A DNA stretch of 64,000 nucleotides from Citrobacter youngae ATCC 29220 (GCF_000155975.1 NZ_GG730299.1:1522734-1586733), one strand, 5' to 3'; shown: positions 18,283 to 29,372, numbered from the stretch's first letter. A program made the numbers and translations. Notes: generated by a model not told the origin, from the letters alone.

Positions 18283-20217
18283 ATGAATATATTCGATCAC
18301 TATCGCCAGCGTTATGAAGCTGCCAAGGACGAAGAGTTCACGCTGCAGGAGTTTCTTACCACTTGTCGGCAAGATCGCAGTGCTTATGCCAACGCGGCAG
18401 AGCGGCTACTAATGGCTATTGGTGAGCCTGTCATGGTTGACACTGCCCACGAACCTCGCCTTTCTCGACTCTTTTCGAATCGGGTTATTGCACGTTATCC
18501 CGCTTTCGAAGAGTTTTACGGCATGGAAGACGCCATTGAGCAGATTGTTTCTTATTTGAAACATGCGGCTCAAGGGCTGGAAGAGAAGAAGCAGATTCTG
18601 TATCTGTTGGGGCCTGTGGGAGGGGGGAAATCATCTCTCGCTGAGCGACTCAAGTCGCTGATGCAGAGAGTACCGATTTATGTTCTGAGCGCCAATGGCG
18701 AACGTAGCCCGGTTAACGATCATCCGTTGTGCCTGTTTAATCCGCAGGAAGACGCGCAGATCCTGGAAAAAGAGTACGGGATCCCGCGTCGCTACCTCGG
18801 GACAATCATGTCGCCATGGGCCGCGAAGCGTTTGCATGATTTCGGCGGGGACATCACAAAATTCCGCGTCGTCAAAGTCTGGCCGTCTATTCTGGAGCAG
18901 ATCGCTATCGCCAAAACGGAACCTGGCGATGAAAACAACCAGGATATTTCCGCGCTGGTCGGTAAAGTGGATATTCGTAAGCTTGAACACCACGCCCAGA
19001 ACGATCCTGACGCCTATGGTTACTCGGGTGCGTTGTGCCGCTCTAACCAGGGGATTATGGAGTTTGTAGAGATGTTTAAAGCACCGATTAAAGTGCTGCA
19101 TCCGCTGCTGACCGCCACCCAGGAAGGAAACTACAACGGGACAGAAGGTATCTCTGCCCTGCCGTTTAACGGGATTATTCTTGCCCACTCGAACGAGTCC
19201 GAATGGGTGACGTTCCGCAACAACAAAAACAACGAAGCCTTCCTCGACCGCGTTTATATCGTGAAGGTTCCGTATTGCTTACGCATTTCCGAAGAGATCA
19301 AAATCTACGAGAAATTGCTTAATCACAGTGAGTTGACCCATGCGCCCTGCGCGCCGGGCACGCTGGAAACGCTCTCCCGGTTCACTATTCTTTCTCGTCT
19401 GAAAGAACCTGAAAACTCGAGCATTTACTCGAAGATGCGCGTTTACGATGGCGAAAGTCTGAAAGACACCGATCCAAAAGCGAAATCCTATCAGGAGTAT
19501 CGGGATTATGCCGGGGTCGATGAGGGAATGAACGGTCTGTCCACGCGTTTTGCGTTTAAAATCCTCTCTCGCGTCTTTAACTTTGACCATGCCGAAGTCG
19601 CGGCGAACCCGGTACACCTGTTCTACGTACTGGAGCAGCAAATCGAGCGTGAACAGTTCCCGCAGGAGCAGGCAGAACGTTATCTTGAGTTCCTGAAAGG
19701 GTATCTGATCCCGAAATATGCTGAATTTATTGGCAAAGAGATCCAGACGGCTTATCTCGAATCCTATTCCGAATACGGACAGAACATTTTCGACCGTTAT
19801 GTCACCTATGCGGATTTCTGGATTCAGGATCAGGAGTATCGCGACCCGGATACCGGTCAGCTGTTCGACCGCGAGTCGCTAAACGCAGAGCTAGAGAAAA
19901 TTGAGAAGCCAGCGGGCATCAGTAACCCGAAAGACTTCCGTAACGAGATCGTCAACTTTGTTCTGCGCGCCAGAGCAAATAACAGCGGCCGTAACCCAAA
20001 CTGGACCAGTTACGAAAAACTGCGCACGGTTATTGAGAAGAAAATGTTCTCCAATACCGAGGAGTTGCTGCCGGTTATTTCGTTTAACGCCAAAACCTCG
20101 ACTGACGAGCAGAAAAAACACGACGATTTTGTCGACCGTATGATGGAAAAAGGATACACGCGTAAACAGGTGCGTTTACTGTGCGAATGGTATTTGCGCG
20201 TACGTAAATCGTCCTAA
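18283..20217 (+). CDS. yeaG: PrkA-family protein kinase YeaG
   Basis: Soluble protein kinase of the PrkA family, 644 residues, nearly identical to E. coli YeaG. It has an N-terminal AAA-type domain with Walker A GPVGGGKSS (near residue 112) and a C-terminal kinase-like domain. It is linked in E. coli to nitrogen starvation and stationary-phase adaptation and works with YeaH. It is followed by yeaH after a REP cluster, and the pair is driven by the sigma-54 site upstream. AAAGGA precedes the ATG. Confidence 0.95.
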   Translation: MNIFDHYRQRYEAAKDEEFTLQEFLTTCRQDRSAYANAAERLLMAIGEPVMVDTAHEPRLSRLFSNRVIARYPAFEEFYGMEDAIEQIVSYLKHAAQGLEEKKQILYLLGPVGGGKSSLAERLKSLMQRVPIYVLSANGERSPVNDHPLCLFNPQEDAQILEKEYGIPRRYLGTIMSPWAAKRLHDFGGDITKFRVVKVWPSILEQIAIAKTEPGDENNQDISALVGKVDIRKLEHHAQNDPDAYGYSGALCRSNQGIMEFVEMFKAPIKVLHPLLTATQEGNYNGTEGISALPFNGIILAHSNESEWVTFRNNKNNEAFLDRVYIVKVPYCLRISEEIKIYEKLLNHSELTHAPCAPGTLETLSRFTILSRLKEPENSSIYSKMRVYDGESLKDTDPKAKSYQEYRDYAGVDEGMNGLSTRFAFKILSRVFNFDHAEVAANPVHLFYVLEQQIEREQFPQEQAERYLEFLKGYLIPKYAEFIGKEIQTAYLESYSEYGQNIFDRYVTYADFWIQDQEYRDPDTGQLFDRESLNAELEKIEKPAGISNPKDFRNEIVNFVLRARANNSGRNPNWTSYEKLRTVIEKKMFSNTEELLPVISFNAKTSTDEQKKHDDFVDRMMEKGYTRKQVRLLCEWYLRVRKSS

Positions 20218-20224
20218 CATAAGT

Positions 20225-21622
<1,398 letters not shown>

Positions 21623-21628
21623 CGACCA

Positions 21629-21660
21629 CAATCAGCCGAAGCTCCGGCTTCGGCTGATTG
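21629..21660 (+). terminator. Terminator after yeaH
   Basis: A 14-bp perfect stem (CAATCAGCCGAAGC and its complement) with a TCCG loop. The T run is weak (TATAACC), but the stem is long and sits right after the yeaGH operon. Confidence 0.65.
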
Positions 21661-21775
21661 TATAACCCTGTATCGCGATCGTGACATTTTGCAATGGTTT
21701 ATCCCGCCGCTTCGTTAGAGCGAATGTGGAGCATGTGGTAAAATCGCATCTCTAACCTATGGGCTGTAATTCATT

Positions 21776-23266
21776 ATGAAGTTGCATCATAAAGCGCTAA
21801 GGCTCTTTATCTCAGTCAGCGTTGTTGTTTTGACATCTTCTTTTTTAGTTTATGAACTCATTGCCAGCGATAAGGCAATGAATGCCTATATGCGCTATAT
21901 CAATGAGAAAGCTGACTCCTCCTTTCTCTATGATAAGTACACTAATCAGAGCATTGCCGCCCATCTGATGCGCACATTTTCATCCCCTAAGGAACCTGCA
22001 TCTGTCGAACAACAAAAAGCGCTCTGCGATGCCTTCGGCAGCGTTAACGGTACCCATGGGCTCAACCTCACCGCGCATAATTATCGGCCATTACACGGTA
22101 CGTTGCAGACCACCTCAACGAAATGCAACGGACAACTTGAAGACGTATTTCTGTTGCCCTCCTTTGACCAGGCGGTCAACGTCAATCGCCTGCAGAAAGA
22201 TTACGGTCAGGGATTAGGGACGCTGGAGTATAAATTTCGCTATTACGTCGATCTCAAAAATAACTACGTCTATTTTTATAATCTGATCGACTCGCGGAAA
22301 TTTGCGATACACAACTGGACGTTTTTGCAAAAAGGCACGCTGGGCATCGACCAGAATGATATTGATGGTATTTTCACTGGCCGCACGGTGATCTCGAGTA
22401 TTTATGAAGATAACCTGACCGAAAAAAAGGTTATGAGCTTTTTAACACCGGTCTACTATGCCGGTAAGCTAAAAGGCGTGGTGATGGTGGATATCAACAA
22501 AGAGAATTTAAAGAATATTTTCTATACCAGCGATCGCCCCCTGGTCTGGCGCTATCTTAACGTGACGCTCTCTGATATCAGCTCAGGTAAAGAGATCCAC
22601 GTTCACCAAAGTGAAACCAATCTGTTGCGCTACGTTCACTACGAGAAGGACATACCCGGCGGTATACGCGTCACGTTATCGCTCGATTTTATGTACTTTG
22701 TTGTCTCGTCATGGAAAATTTTCGCCTTCTATCTGTTGGCAACGATACTGCTGCTAAACATGGTCAGGACGCATTTTCGTTTGTATCACAACGTCACGCG
22801 GGAAAATATCAGTGACGCGATGACCGGGCTCTACAACCGTAAAATTTTAACACCGATGCTCGAACAGCGTTTGCAGCAGTTGGTCAACACTGGAACCCTC
22901 GTGACTTTTATCGCCATTGATTGCGATAAGCTAAAAGTCATTAATGATACGTTGGGGCATAAGGAAGGCGATCGCATTATCACCCTTCTGGCCAAGGCCA
23001 TTCAGACCTCCATTCGCAAAAGCGACTATGCCATCCGCCTTGGCGGGGATGAGTTTTGTATTATCCTCATCGATCACCCCAGTGAATTAACACACCGCCT
23101 GCTGGAGCGGATTCGTTATAACTTACAAATTATTGCGCAGGATATATCAATCAGCTTCTCTGTCGGGATTTATAATATGCAGCCAAACGACACCATTGAT
23201 GATGCTTACAAAGCATCGGATGCGCAACTCTACCTGAACAAACAGAAAAAACGCACCGATGTGTGA
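21776..23266 (+). CDS. dgcJ: Membrane diguanylate cyclase DgcJ
   Basis: Inner-membrane diguanylate cyclase (YeaJ), 496 residues as in E. coli. It makes cyclic di-GMP. It has a TM segment near residues 8-27, a long periplasmic sensor domain (~30-310), a second TM (~315-335), and a cytoplasmic GGDEF domain. The active site LGGDEF is intact near residue 425, preceded by the nucleotide site TGLYNRKIL. It overlaps the upstream frame of yeaK only marginally. Together with dgcP and pdeG, it is one of three c-di-GMP enzymes in the window. Confidence 0.93.
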   Translation: MKLHHKALRLFISVSVVVLTSSFLVYELIASDKAMNAYMRYINEKADSSFLYDKYTNQSIAAHLMRTFSSPKEPASVEQQKALCDAFGSVNGTHGLNLTAHNYRPLHGTLQTTSTKCNGQLEDVFLLPSFDQAVNVNRLQKDYGQGLGTLEYKFRYYVDLKNNYVYFYNLIDSRKFAIHNWTFLQKGTLGIDQNDIDGIFTGRTVISSIYEDNLTEKKVMSFLTPVYYAGKLKGVVMVDINKENLKNIFYTSDRPLVWRYLNVTLSDISSGKEIHVHQSETNLLRYVHYEKDIPGGIRVTLSLDFMYFVVSSWKIFAFYLLATILLLNMVRTHFRLYHNVTRENISDAMTGLYNRKILTPMLEQRLQQLVNTGTLVTFIAIDCDKLKVINDTLGHKEGDRIITLLAKAIQTSIRKSDYAIRLGGDEFCIILIDHPSELTHRLLERIRYNLQIIAQDISISFSVGIYNMQPNDTIDDAYKASDAQLYLNKQKKRTDV

Positions 23267-23310
23267 TCATTTTTCAGCCAGGATTTTCATTGTTGTACCA
23301 GGAGCAAGTC

Positions 23311-23814
23311 ATGACGGAAGTGAACAAAGATAACGCAACGCATCAGCGTTTAATTTCGCTGTTGTCAGAACAAGGCGCGACGTATCGCGTGGTTAGCCAT
23401 GAAGCCGTCGGCAAATGTGAGGCGGTTTCTGAAATCCGCGGCACCGCCCTGGGCCAGGGCGCAAAAGCGCTGGTCTGTAAGGTTAAAGGCAACGGCGTTA
23501 ATCAGCACGTACTGGCGATTCTTTCCGCTGACCAGCAGGCCGACCTGAGCCTGTTGGCCAGTCATATCGGCGGGCTGAGGGCGTCGCTTGCCAGCCCGGC
23601 GGAAGTCGATGAACTGACAGGCTGCGTATTTGGCGCCATCCCGCCGTTTAGCTTCCATCCGAATCTCAAGCTGGTCGCGGATCCGCTGTTGTTTGAGCGT
23701 TTTACTGAAATTGCGTTCAATGCCGGAATGCTGGAAAAATCCGTGATCATGGATACCGCTGATTACCTGCGAATTGCGCAACCGGAATTGATCCCGTTTC
23801 GCCGTGAACAATAG
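23311..23814 (+). CDS. yeaK: Aminoacyl-tRNA editing protein YeaK
   Basis: YbaK/ProX-like free-standing trans-editing protein, 167 residues. The family hydrolyses mischarged aminoacyl-tRNAs. The conserved Lys region GQGAKALVCKVKG and the GxxPPF-like loop CVFGAIPPFSFHP are present. The ATG at 23311 has AGGAGC upstream and gives the E. coli length. It lies 44 nt after dgcJ and may be read from it. Confidence 0.87.
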   Translation: MTEVNKDNATHQRLISLLSEQGATYRVVSHEAVGKCEAVSEIRGTALGQGAKALVCKVKGNGVNQHVLAILSADQQADLSLLASHIGGLRASLASPAEVDELTGCVFGAIPPFSFHPNLKLVADPLLFERFTEIAFNAGMLEKSVIMDTADYLRIAQPELIPFRREQ

Positions 23815-23882
23815 CAGCCTGAATTAGCAGTAAAAAAACGTAGCATCGTACGTTTGCCCAAAAAAATCATGACCATTAAAAA

Positions 23883-23933
23883 AAGCCTGTTCCGTCACGC
23901 GTTTACGCGTACAGTAAACAGGCTTATTTTTTT
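23883..23933. terminator. Hairpin with T runs on both strands, upstream of yeaL
   Basis: The outer stem AAGCCTGTT/AACAGGCTT (23883-23891 and 23917-23925) contains an inner palindrome ACGCGTTTACGCGT. On the plus strand it is followed by ATTTTTTTC, and on the minus strand by a run of seven T. It looks like a bidirectional terminator, yet it ends only ~20 nt before the yeaL start. It either ends the dgcJ-yeaK transcript or acts as an attenuator for yeaL. Confidence 0.75.
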
Positions 23934-23953
23934 CTTTTGGCAAGGAAACTACG

Positions 23954-24400
23954 ATGTTTGATGTCACTCTGCTGATCCTGCTCGGACTGGCAGCTCTGGG
24001 CTTTGTCAGCCACAACACCACTGTCGCTGTTTCAATTCTGGTGCTGATCATCGTCCGTGTAACCCCTCTGAATACCTTCTTCCCGTGGATTGAAAAACAG
24101 GGCCTGACCGTCGGGATTATAATTCTCACCATTGGCGTTATGGCGCCGATCGCCAGCGGAACATTACCGCCCTCCACCCTCATCCACTCGTTTGTAAACT
24201 GGAAGTCGCTGGTCGCAATTGCTGTCGGCGTGGTTGTCTCCTGGCTTGGCGGACGAGGCGTCACGCTGATGGGTAGCCAGCCGCAGCTTGTTGCCGGTTT
24301 ACTGGTCGGTACGGTGCTGGGCGTGGCGCTATTTCGCGGCGTACCGGTGGGACCGCTTATTGCGGCAGGTCTGGTCTCGTTGATTATTGGGAAGCAGTAG
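23954..24400 (+). CDS. yeaL: UPF0756 membrane protein YeaL
   Basis: Integral membrane protein of the DUF441/UPF0756 family, 148 residues as in E. coli, with four or five hydrophobic segments. Its function is unknown. AAGGAA precedes the ATG. Its 3' end overlaps the end of the convergent nimR by 17 bp. The hairpin just upstream leaves almost no room for a promoter of its own downstream of it. Confidence 0.9.
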   Translation: MFDVTLLILLGLAALGFVSHNTTVAVSILVLIIVRVTPLNTFFPWIEKQGLTVGIIILTIGVMAPIASGTLPPSTLIHSFVNWKSLVAIAVGVVVSWLGGRGVTLMGSQPQLVAGLLVGTVLGVALFRGVPVGPLIAAGLVSLIIGKQ

Positions 24401-25175
24401 CGAGCCCGTTCAGATAACGGCCTGGCGTCTGCCCCAGGCCTTTTTTGAACATGGTGATAAAGGCGGTGGTTGAATCGTAACCGAGCATGTGCGCGACCTG
24501 TTGTACATTGTGGCCATCAATCAGCGCCTGCAGCGCCAGAATCAACTGCAGCTGGTGTCGCCAGCGGCGAAAACTTAATCCCGTCTCTTTCACTACCAGC
24601 CGGGCAAGGTTGCGCTCACTCATCGCAAAAATGTTGGCCCACTGCCCCAGCGTCTGCCATTGCGCGGGCTCCCGCGCCATCGTCGCGACCATTCGGCGGA
24701 TTTTCGGATGATCGGACACCGGTAACTGCAGTTGCTCCTGCGGCTGCTGCGGGAGTTCATCAAACAACACCTGCGTCAGCCTCTGGGTTGGCGGTTCCAG
24801 CCGCTGGGCGTCAGTTTTCGACGCCAGCGCCAGAATAAGTTCCCGACATAACGGGGCAATTTTCAGCGTGCAGCAGCGTTCAGGCATCACAACTGCCTGC
24901 GGCTCAATAAACAAAAAACACAATTGCGCGCCAACGGTAACGTGGTTGCTGTGTGGAATTTCGCCAGGGATCCACACCGCATATTGCGGGGGCACCACCC
25001 ACATGGCATTTTCCACCTCACAGGTGATCGCGCCATGCAGCGCCAGAATCAACTGCCCCTTACGGTGCTGATGCAGCGGACTGAAGAGTTCATCTTCGTG
25101 GGCCTGAATACAAAACGCCACCGCGGTGTCATGGTGAAGATCGGGTTCATACCCATCTAACCTCAGTCCCAGCAT
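24384..25175 (-). CDS. nimR: AraC-family regulator NimR
   Basis: AraC/XylS-type regulator (YeaM), 263 residues (273 in E. coli). It has an N-terminal cupin with His residues ([18 protein letters not shown]) and a C-terminal pair of helix-turn-helix motifs ([19 protein letters not shown] and [17 protein letters not shown]). In E. coli it represses or controls nimT in response to 2-nitroimidazole. It is transcribed divergently from nimT across a 99-bp gap that should hold its operator. Confidence 0.9.
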   Translation of the reverse strand: MLGLRLDGYEPDLHHDTAVAFCIQAHEDELFSPLHQHRKGQLILALHGAITCEVENAMWVVPPQYAVWIPGEIPHSNHVTVGAQLCFLFIEPQAVVMPERCCTLKIAPLCRELILALASKTDAQRLEPPTQRLTQVLFDELPQQPQEQLQLPVSDHPKIRRMVATMAREPAQWQTLGQWANIFAMSERNLARLVVKETGLSFRRWRHQLQLILALQALIDGHNVQQVAHMLGYDSTTAFITMFKKGLGQTPGRYLNGLATASQ

Positions 25176-25274
25176 AAGAATGTCCGATTTTAGCGATAAA
25201 GTGTCATTTTAGCTTGATTCACTCATAGAGTAAAAACGCTAAGGTATCGCCTCGCCTGACGATACGAGACAAAA

Positions 25275-26462
25275 ATGATAAATATGCCTTCCTCCCGCAA
25301 TAAAAGCGCAGCTTTGTTGATTGCGGGTATCCTGATGATTGCCACCACGCTGCGCGTTACCTTTACCGGCGCCGCCCCGCTATTGGATGCAATTCGTGCC
25401 GACTACGACCTGAGTACCGCCCAGACGGGATTTTTAACCACCCTTCCATTGCTGGCCTTCGCGCTGGTATCGCCTCTGGCCGCAGCGGTTGCGCGCCGCT
25501 GGGGCATCGAACGCAGCCTGTTTGCCGCAATGCTGCTGATTTGCGCCGGTATAGCGATACGCTCACTGCCCTCGCCTGGGCTCCTGTTTAGCGGCACCGC
25601 CATCATTGGTTGCGGAATCGCCCTGGGAAATGTGCTGTTGCCTGGGCTGATTAAGCGTGATTATGCCCAGCATGTGGCCAAACTCACTGGGGCTTACTCG
25701 CTGACCATGGGTGCTGCGGCGGCGCTGGGCTCGGCCATGGTTGTTCCGCTGGCGTTGAATGGGTTTGGCTGGCGTGGTGCGTTGATGGTACTGATGGCCT
25801 TTCCGCTGCTGGCGCTGATTATCTGGTTACCCCAATGTCGGCAGACGGCTAATGCCAGTTTGAGCAACTCGCGCGCTTTGCATTCCCGCGCTATCTGGCG
25901 CTCCAGCCTCGCCTGGCAGGTGACGCTGTTTCTGGGAATCAACTCGCTTATCTATTACGTCATCATCGGCTGGTTGCCTGCTATTTTAATCAGCCACGGC
26001 TACAGCGAGGCGCAGGCCGGTTCGTTGCACGGTTTACTGCAACTGGCGACCGCCGCGCCAGGGTTATTGATTCCCCTCGTCCTGAACAGGTTCAAGGATC
26101 AACGTACCATAGCCGCTCTGGTTTCAGTAATGTGCGCCGTCGGCGCGGCGGGCTTCGCCCTCATGCCCAATCAGGCTTTGTTGTGGACTATGCTGTTTGG
26201 CTTCGGCTCAGGCGCCACTATGATCCTCGGTTTGACCTTCATTGGCCTGCGCGCAAGCTCCGCACACCAGGCCGCGGCCTTGTCCGGGATGGCGCAGTCT
26301 GTCGGGTATTTACTGGCCGCATGCGGGCCGCCCTTGATGGGCAAAATTCACGATATCAACGGTAGCTGGATAATTCCGCTTGCCGGGGTCGCGCTGTTAG
26401 CCATACTGATGGCCGTGTTTGGTCTGTGCGCCGGGCGCAATCGGGAGATCGCGAACGCATAA
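25275..26462 (+). CDS. nimT: MFS exporter NimT
   Basis: CynX-like MFS transporter (YeaN), 395 residues (393 in E. coli), about 12 TM segments. E. coli NimT exports 2-nitroimidazole. Conserved stretches include MIATTLRVTFTGAAPLLD at the start and FGFGSGATMILGLTFIGLR near TM9. The start may be the ATG at 25275 or the one at 25284; neither has a strong ribosome-binding site. It is divergent from its regulator nimR. Confidence 0.9.
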   Translation: MINMPSSRNKSAALLIAGILMIATTLRVTFTGAAPLLDAIRADYDLSTAQTGFLTTLPLLAFALVSPLAAAVARRWGIERSLFAAMLLICAGIAIRSLPSPGLLFSGTAIIGCGIALGNVLLPGLIKRDYAQHVAKLTGAYSLTMGAAAALGSAMVVPLALNGFGWRGALMVLMAFPLLALIIWLPQCRQTANASLSNSRALHSRAIWRSSLAWQVTLFLGINSLIYYVIIGWLPAILISHGYSEAQAGSLHGLLQLATAAPGLLIPLVLNRFKDQRTIAALVSVMCAVGAAGFALMPNQALLWTMLFGFGSGATMILGLTFIGLRASSAHQAAALSGMAQSVGYLLAACGPPLMGKIHDINGSWIIPLAGVALLAILMAVFGLCAGRNREIANA

Positions 26463-26468
26463 TGATAG

Positions 26469-26495
26469 CGGGCAGGTTAGCGACTCTCCTGCCCG
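26469..26495. terminator. Hairpin between nimT and the amidotransferase-like gene
   Basis: Stem CGGGCAGG paired with CCTGCCCG in the 38-bp gap between convergent genes. It has a GC-rich stem and short T stretches. It is probably a shared terminator. Confidence 0.55.
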
Positions 26496-26500
26496 GCATA

Positions 26501-27208
26501 TTATCCCCGCGCGGCGCGGAGCATCGCCTGGACTAACGGCACGGGTTTTCCCGCCAGCGCGCCACGTTCATGCTGAAAGAGTGTGCCAACAAAAAAAGGA
26601 TGCGTGACCAGTTCAATGGCGCGAATATCCCCGGCGTCATCCCAACCGGTCACCCGGAGATCTCCGCTCTCAAGCTCGGCGGCAAAAGCATCCGACACGC
26701 CGTAGTTGCAGTGATACCCCTCCGAAATAGCATCGCGTCCGTAGGCTTTCGCAATCAGCGTATTGGCCCGCAGCTCAATATCATCCGTTTTTTCTACTAA
26801 CGAGCAGGTCAACGGCGCGATCACCATCCGCCCGGAAGTATCCGTTTCTGCATGTGCGGCATCGCTCCAGCCCAGCACGTTACGGGCATACTCCAGTATG
26901 GCGTGCTGGAAACCACCGCAGGTGCCTAAAAATGGGATGCTGTTTTCGCGTGCGTAGCGTATCGCAATCAGCGCCCCTTCCGGGTGTCGATAGGGGCTGC
27001 CTGGAACGACCCAGATGGCATCATAGCCAATCAGATCTTCGCTGCTATTGATATCAGAAGTCGTCAGCCAGTCATAATCAGCGACTAACTCCAGCACGGC
27101 GGCAGCATCATCGATGGCAAGTGGAATAGCCTGGTGCGCCACAATATCGGGGCTGTAATCGCCCACCAGCGCAATGCGAAGCGTATCTTTTATCGGGGAA
27201 ATGTCCAT
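26501..27208 (-). CDS. CTP-synthase-like class I glutamine amidotransferase domain protein
   Basis: A stand-alone class I glutamine amidotransferase-like domain, 235 residues, resembling the C-terminal half of CTP synthase. The nucleophile elbow is clear (GTCGGFQHA, Cys near residue 94). In the region of the catalytic His the sequence reads THPFF, so the usual His-Pro-Glu is replaced by His-Pro-Phe and the triad is incomplete. The ATG at 27208 has AAGGA upstream, which decides it over the upstream start. Its partner and reaction are unknown. E. coli K-12 has no gene here between yeaN and yeaO, so it is accessory. Confidence 0.75.
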   Translation of the reverse strand: MDISPIKDTLRIALVGDYSPDIVAHQAIPLAIDDAAAVLELVADYDWLTTSDINSSEDLIGYDAIWVVPGSPYRHPEGALIAIRYARENSIPFLGTCGGFQHAILEYARNVLGWSDAAHAETDTSGRMVIAPLTCSLVEKTDDIELRANTLIAKAYGRDAISEGYHCNYGVSDAFAAELESGDLRVTGWDDAGDIRAIELVTHPFFVGTLFQHERGALAGKPVPLVQAMLRAARG

Positions 27209-27406
27209 TAAGCTTTCCTTATGTCCAGACAATGAGGGACAACATAAGGAGCCTCAGCCTACCGATTTTTCATCGGTATCACAATCCCTTAAATTGGGAG
27301 TACGGGCTGGCAAAATGCTATAATGGTCACGTTTTAGGATCTTATTTAACCCGAATAAAGATGATGCTAAATACCAAAGCGGCGGCTTAACGGAGCGGAG
27401 GAAGAG

Positions 27407-27754
27407 ATGAATATTCAGTGTAAGCGCGTGTATGACCCGGCAGAAACAAGCGACGGTTATCGCGTGCTGGTCGACAGGTTGTGGCCACGTGGGATAAAAA
27501 AGACCGACCTTGCTTGCAACGAATGGAATAAAGCGCTGACGCCGTCATCTGATTTACGCAAAGCATTTCACGCAGAACTGATTGATTTTTCGCACTTCTC
27601 CCGGCAGTACCGTACCGAACTGGCCCAACAGCAGCAGGAAGGAAAGCGCCTTGCAGATATTGCCCGGCAGCAAACCTTAACGCTACTGTATGCGGCGAAG
27701 AATACTCAGCAAAACCATGCGCTGGTGCTGGCTGAATGGCTACGTCAATGCTAA
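27407..27754 (+). CDS. yeaO: DUF488 protein YeaO
   Basis: Small cytosolic protein of the DUF488 family, 115 residues as in E. coli. The family signature VDRLWPRGIKK is present (near residue 23), as is LLYAAKN late in the protein. Its function is unknown. CGGAGGAAGAG precedes the ATG. It is convergent with yoaF, with 7 bp between the stops. Confidence 0.9.
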   Translation: MNIQCKRVYDPAETSDGYRVLVDRLWPRGIKKTDLACNEWNKALTPSSDLRKAFHAELIDFSHFSRQYRTELAQQQQEGKRLADIARQQTLTLLYAAKNTQQNHALVLAEWLRQC

Positions 27755-27761
27755 TTGCGGG

Positions 27762-28013
27762 TCACTTCCCCGCTGCCGGATGATCTCTGCGCCAGAGTGA
27801 CCATTCATCAATCACTTCCCCGCCGGGGAGTTTGCAGTCAGACCTGACCCCTTGCGGAGTCTGCACCGCAATCAGCGAGCCGCCCTTTTGTTCGCAATAT
27901 ACCGATGCCGGATTCGCCATGCCAATTTTCGGTGGCATTGGCGCTTCTGGTTGTGTGGTACTACACCCTGCCAGCACCAGCATGCCGGGCAAAACAACAG
28001 ACGCCAGTTTCAT
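27762..28013 (-). CDS. yoaF: DUF333 lipoprotein YoaF
   Basis: Small lipoprotein, 83 residues (84 in E. coli), with a signal ending in the lipobox LAGC. The DUF333 domain (GMANPASVYCEQKGG, LPGGEVIDEW) is complete. The ATG at 28013 has GCAGGAG upstream; the longer frame is not used. It is probably outer-membrane or periplasmic, of unknown function. Confidence 0.88.
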   Translation of the reverse strand: MKLASVVLPGMLVLAGCSTTQPEAPMPPKIGMANPASVYCEQKGGSLIAVQTPQGVRSDCKLPGGEVIDEWSLWRRDHPAAGK

Positions 28014-28198
28014 ATTTACTCCTGCTAAGAACGTTATCCGGCAAGAGTACCCCGACTCCTTATGTATCTCCATGTTTTACCGCCAGGCTTCACTTTTATG
28101 TTTACATTTTGACCTGCTAGCGTGTTTCATCTTTCACCCTGATGCTCTATCATGCGCACAACGCCAGCCTTGTCATTACTCAGGAGTATTTACATCTC

Positions 28199-29224
28199 AT
28201 GTCGGACATGATCCTCGCCAGAGTCTCACAATCTTTAGCCACGGAGCAGTCTGTTGAGAGTCTGGTTCGGCAACTTCTGGAGATGCTGGAGGTGGTGACG
28301 GAGATGGAATCAACCTATTTAACCAAGGTCGATTTAGATGCTCGTCTGCAGCATATTTTGTATGCGCGTAATAGCAAACAAATGCAGATCCCGGAGGGAC
28401 TGTCCGTCCCGTGGGATGAGACGCTATGCAAACGCGCCATCGAAGATAACTGTTTGTACAGCGACAACGTGCCGGCGCGCTGGCCGGAATGTAGCGCTGC
28501 CCGCGCGCTGGAAATCACCACGTTTCTAAGCACGCCCGTTCATCTTCCGGACGGAACGTTTTACGGAACGCTCTGTGCCACCAGCCGCCGCCAACAGGCA
28601 TTGAGCGAGCGAGGCGAACAGGTACTGCATCTGTTTGCGGGCCTGATCGCCCAGTCTATCCAAAAAGAGTCACTGGTTGCTCAGTTACGTGAAGCCAACG
28701 CCGCGCTGATTGCTCATTCCTACACCGATGCGCTGACCGGGTTGCCGAACCGGCGATCGATTTTTGAAAATGTTGAAACCCTTTTTTCGCTTGCCCGACA
28801 TCTCCGGCAGAAGGTCGTTGTTGCCTATATTGATTTGGATGATTTCAAACTGATTAATGACCGTTTTGGGCATGAAGTTGGCGATCGCTTCCTGATCCAG
28901 GTTGGGCAGCGCTTGCTCCGCGATTGCAGTGACAATGATATCCTCGGTCGACTGGGTGGTGATGAATTTTTAGTCGTTAGCCTGTCGCCGGAAGAAGAAA
29001 GAAATCAGCAACAGCGTCTGCAAAAGGTGAAAAATCAGCTGCAACAGCAAATTTGCGGCGACTACCACTTGGGCAGCGTCCATCTGTTTTATCCTGGGGC
29101 CAGTCTGGGTGTGGTGGAAATTGATCCGCGGGAGACCGATGTAAACTGCGCGCTTCACATGGCCGACAGCGCAATGTACCAGGATAAAAAGCGGCAGGGT
29201 AAAACCACTTTTGTCGTCCACTAA
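28199..29224 (+). CDS. dgcP: Soluble diguanylate cyclase DgcP
   Basis: Cytosolic c-di-GMP synthase (YeaP), 341 residues as in E. coli. It has an N-terminal GAF domain (residues ~15-160) and a C-terminal GGDEF domain with the intact active site LGGDEF and the preceding TDALTGLPNRR. The ATG at 28199 is chosen by length, though its ribosome-binding site (CAGGAG) is about 13 nt away; the ATG at 28208 is an alternative. It is followed by the micro-genes yoaK and yoaJ. Confidence 0.9.
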   Translation: MSDMILARVSQSLATEQSVESLVRQLLEMLEVVTEMESTYLTKVDLDARLQHILYARNSKQMQIPEGLSVPWDETLCKRAIEDNCLYSDNVPARWPECSAARALEITTFLSTPVHLPDGTFYGTLCATSRRQQALSERGEQVLHLFAGLIAQSIQKESLVAQLREANAALIAHSYTDALTGLPNRRSIFENVETLFSLARHLRQKVVVAYIDLDDFKLINDRFGHEVGDRFLIQVGQRLLRDCSDNDILGRLGGDEFLVVSLSPEEERNQQQRLQKVKNQLQQQICGDYHLGSVHLFYPGASLGVVEIDPRETDVNCALHMADSAMYQDKKRQGKTTFVVH

Positions 29225-29271
29225 GCCCTGCTATGCTGGCTCGTCTTTAAATAACTCTGGCAGATAATCGT

Positions 29272-29370
29272 ATGCGACTCGGTATTATTTTCCCCGTCAT
29301 CATTTTCATTTCCGCTGTCGTTTTCTTATCCTGGTTTATTGTTGGCGGCTACGCTGCGCCGGGAGCATAA
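29272..29370 (+). CDS. yoaK: Small membrane protein YoaK
   Basis: A 32-residue membrane protein (MRLGIIFPVIIFISAVVF...), matching E. coli YoaK, with one TM helix (~residues 4-24). It is too short for ordinary ORF calling but is supported by its conserved length and sequence and its place between dgcP and yeaQ. yoaJ starts 2 nt after its stop. Confidence 0.88.
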   Translation: MRLGIIFPVIIFISAVVFLSWFIVGGYAAPGA

Positions 29371-29372
29371 CG

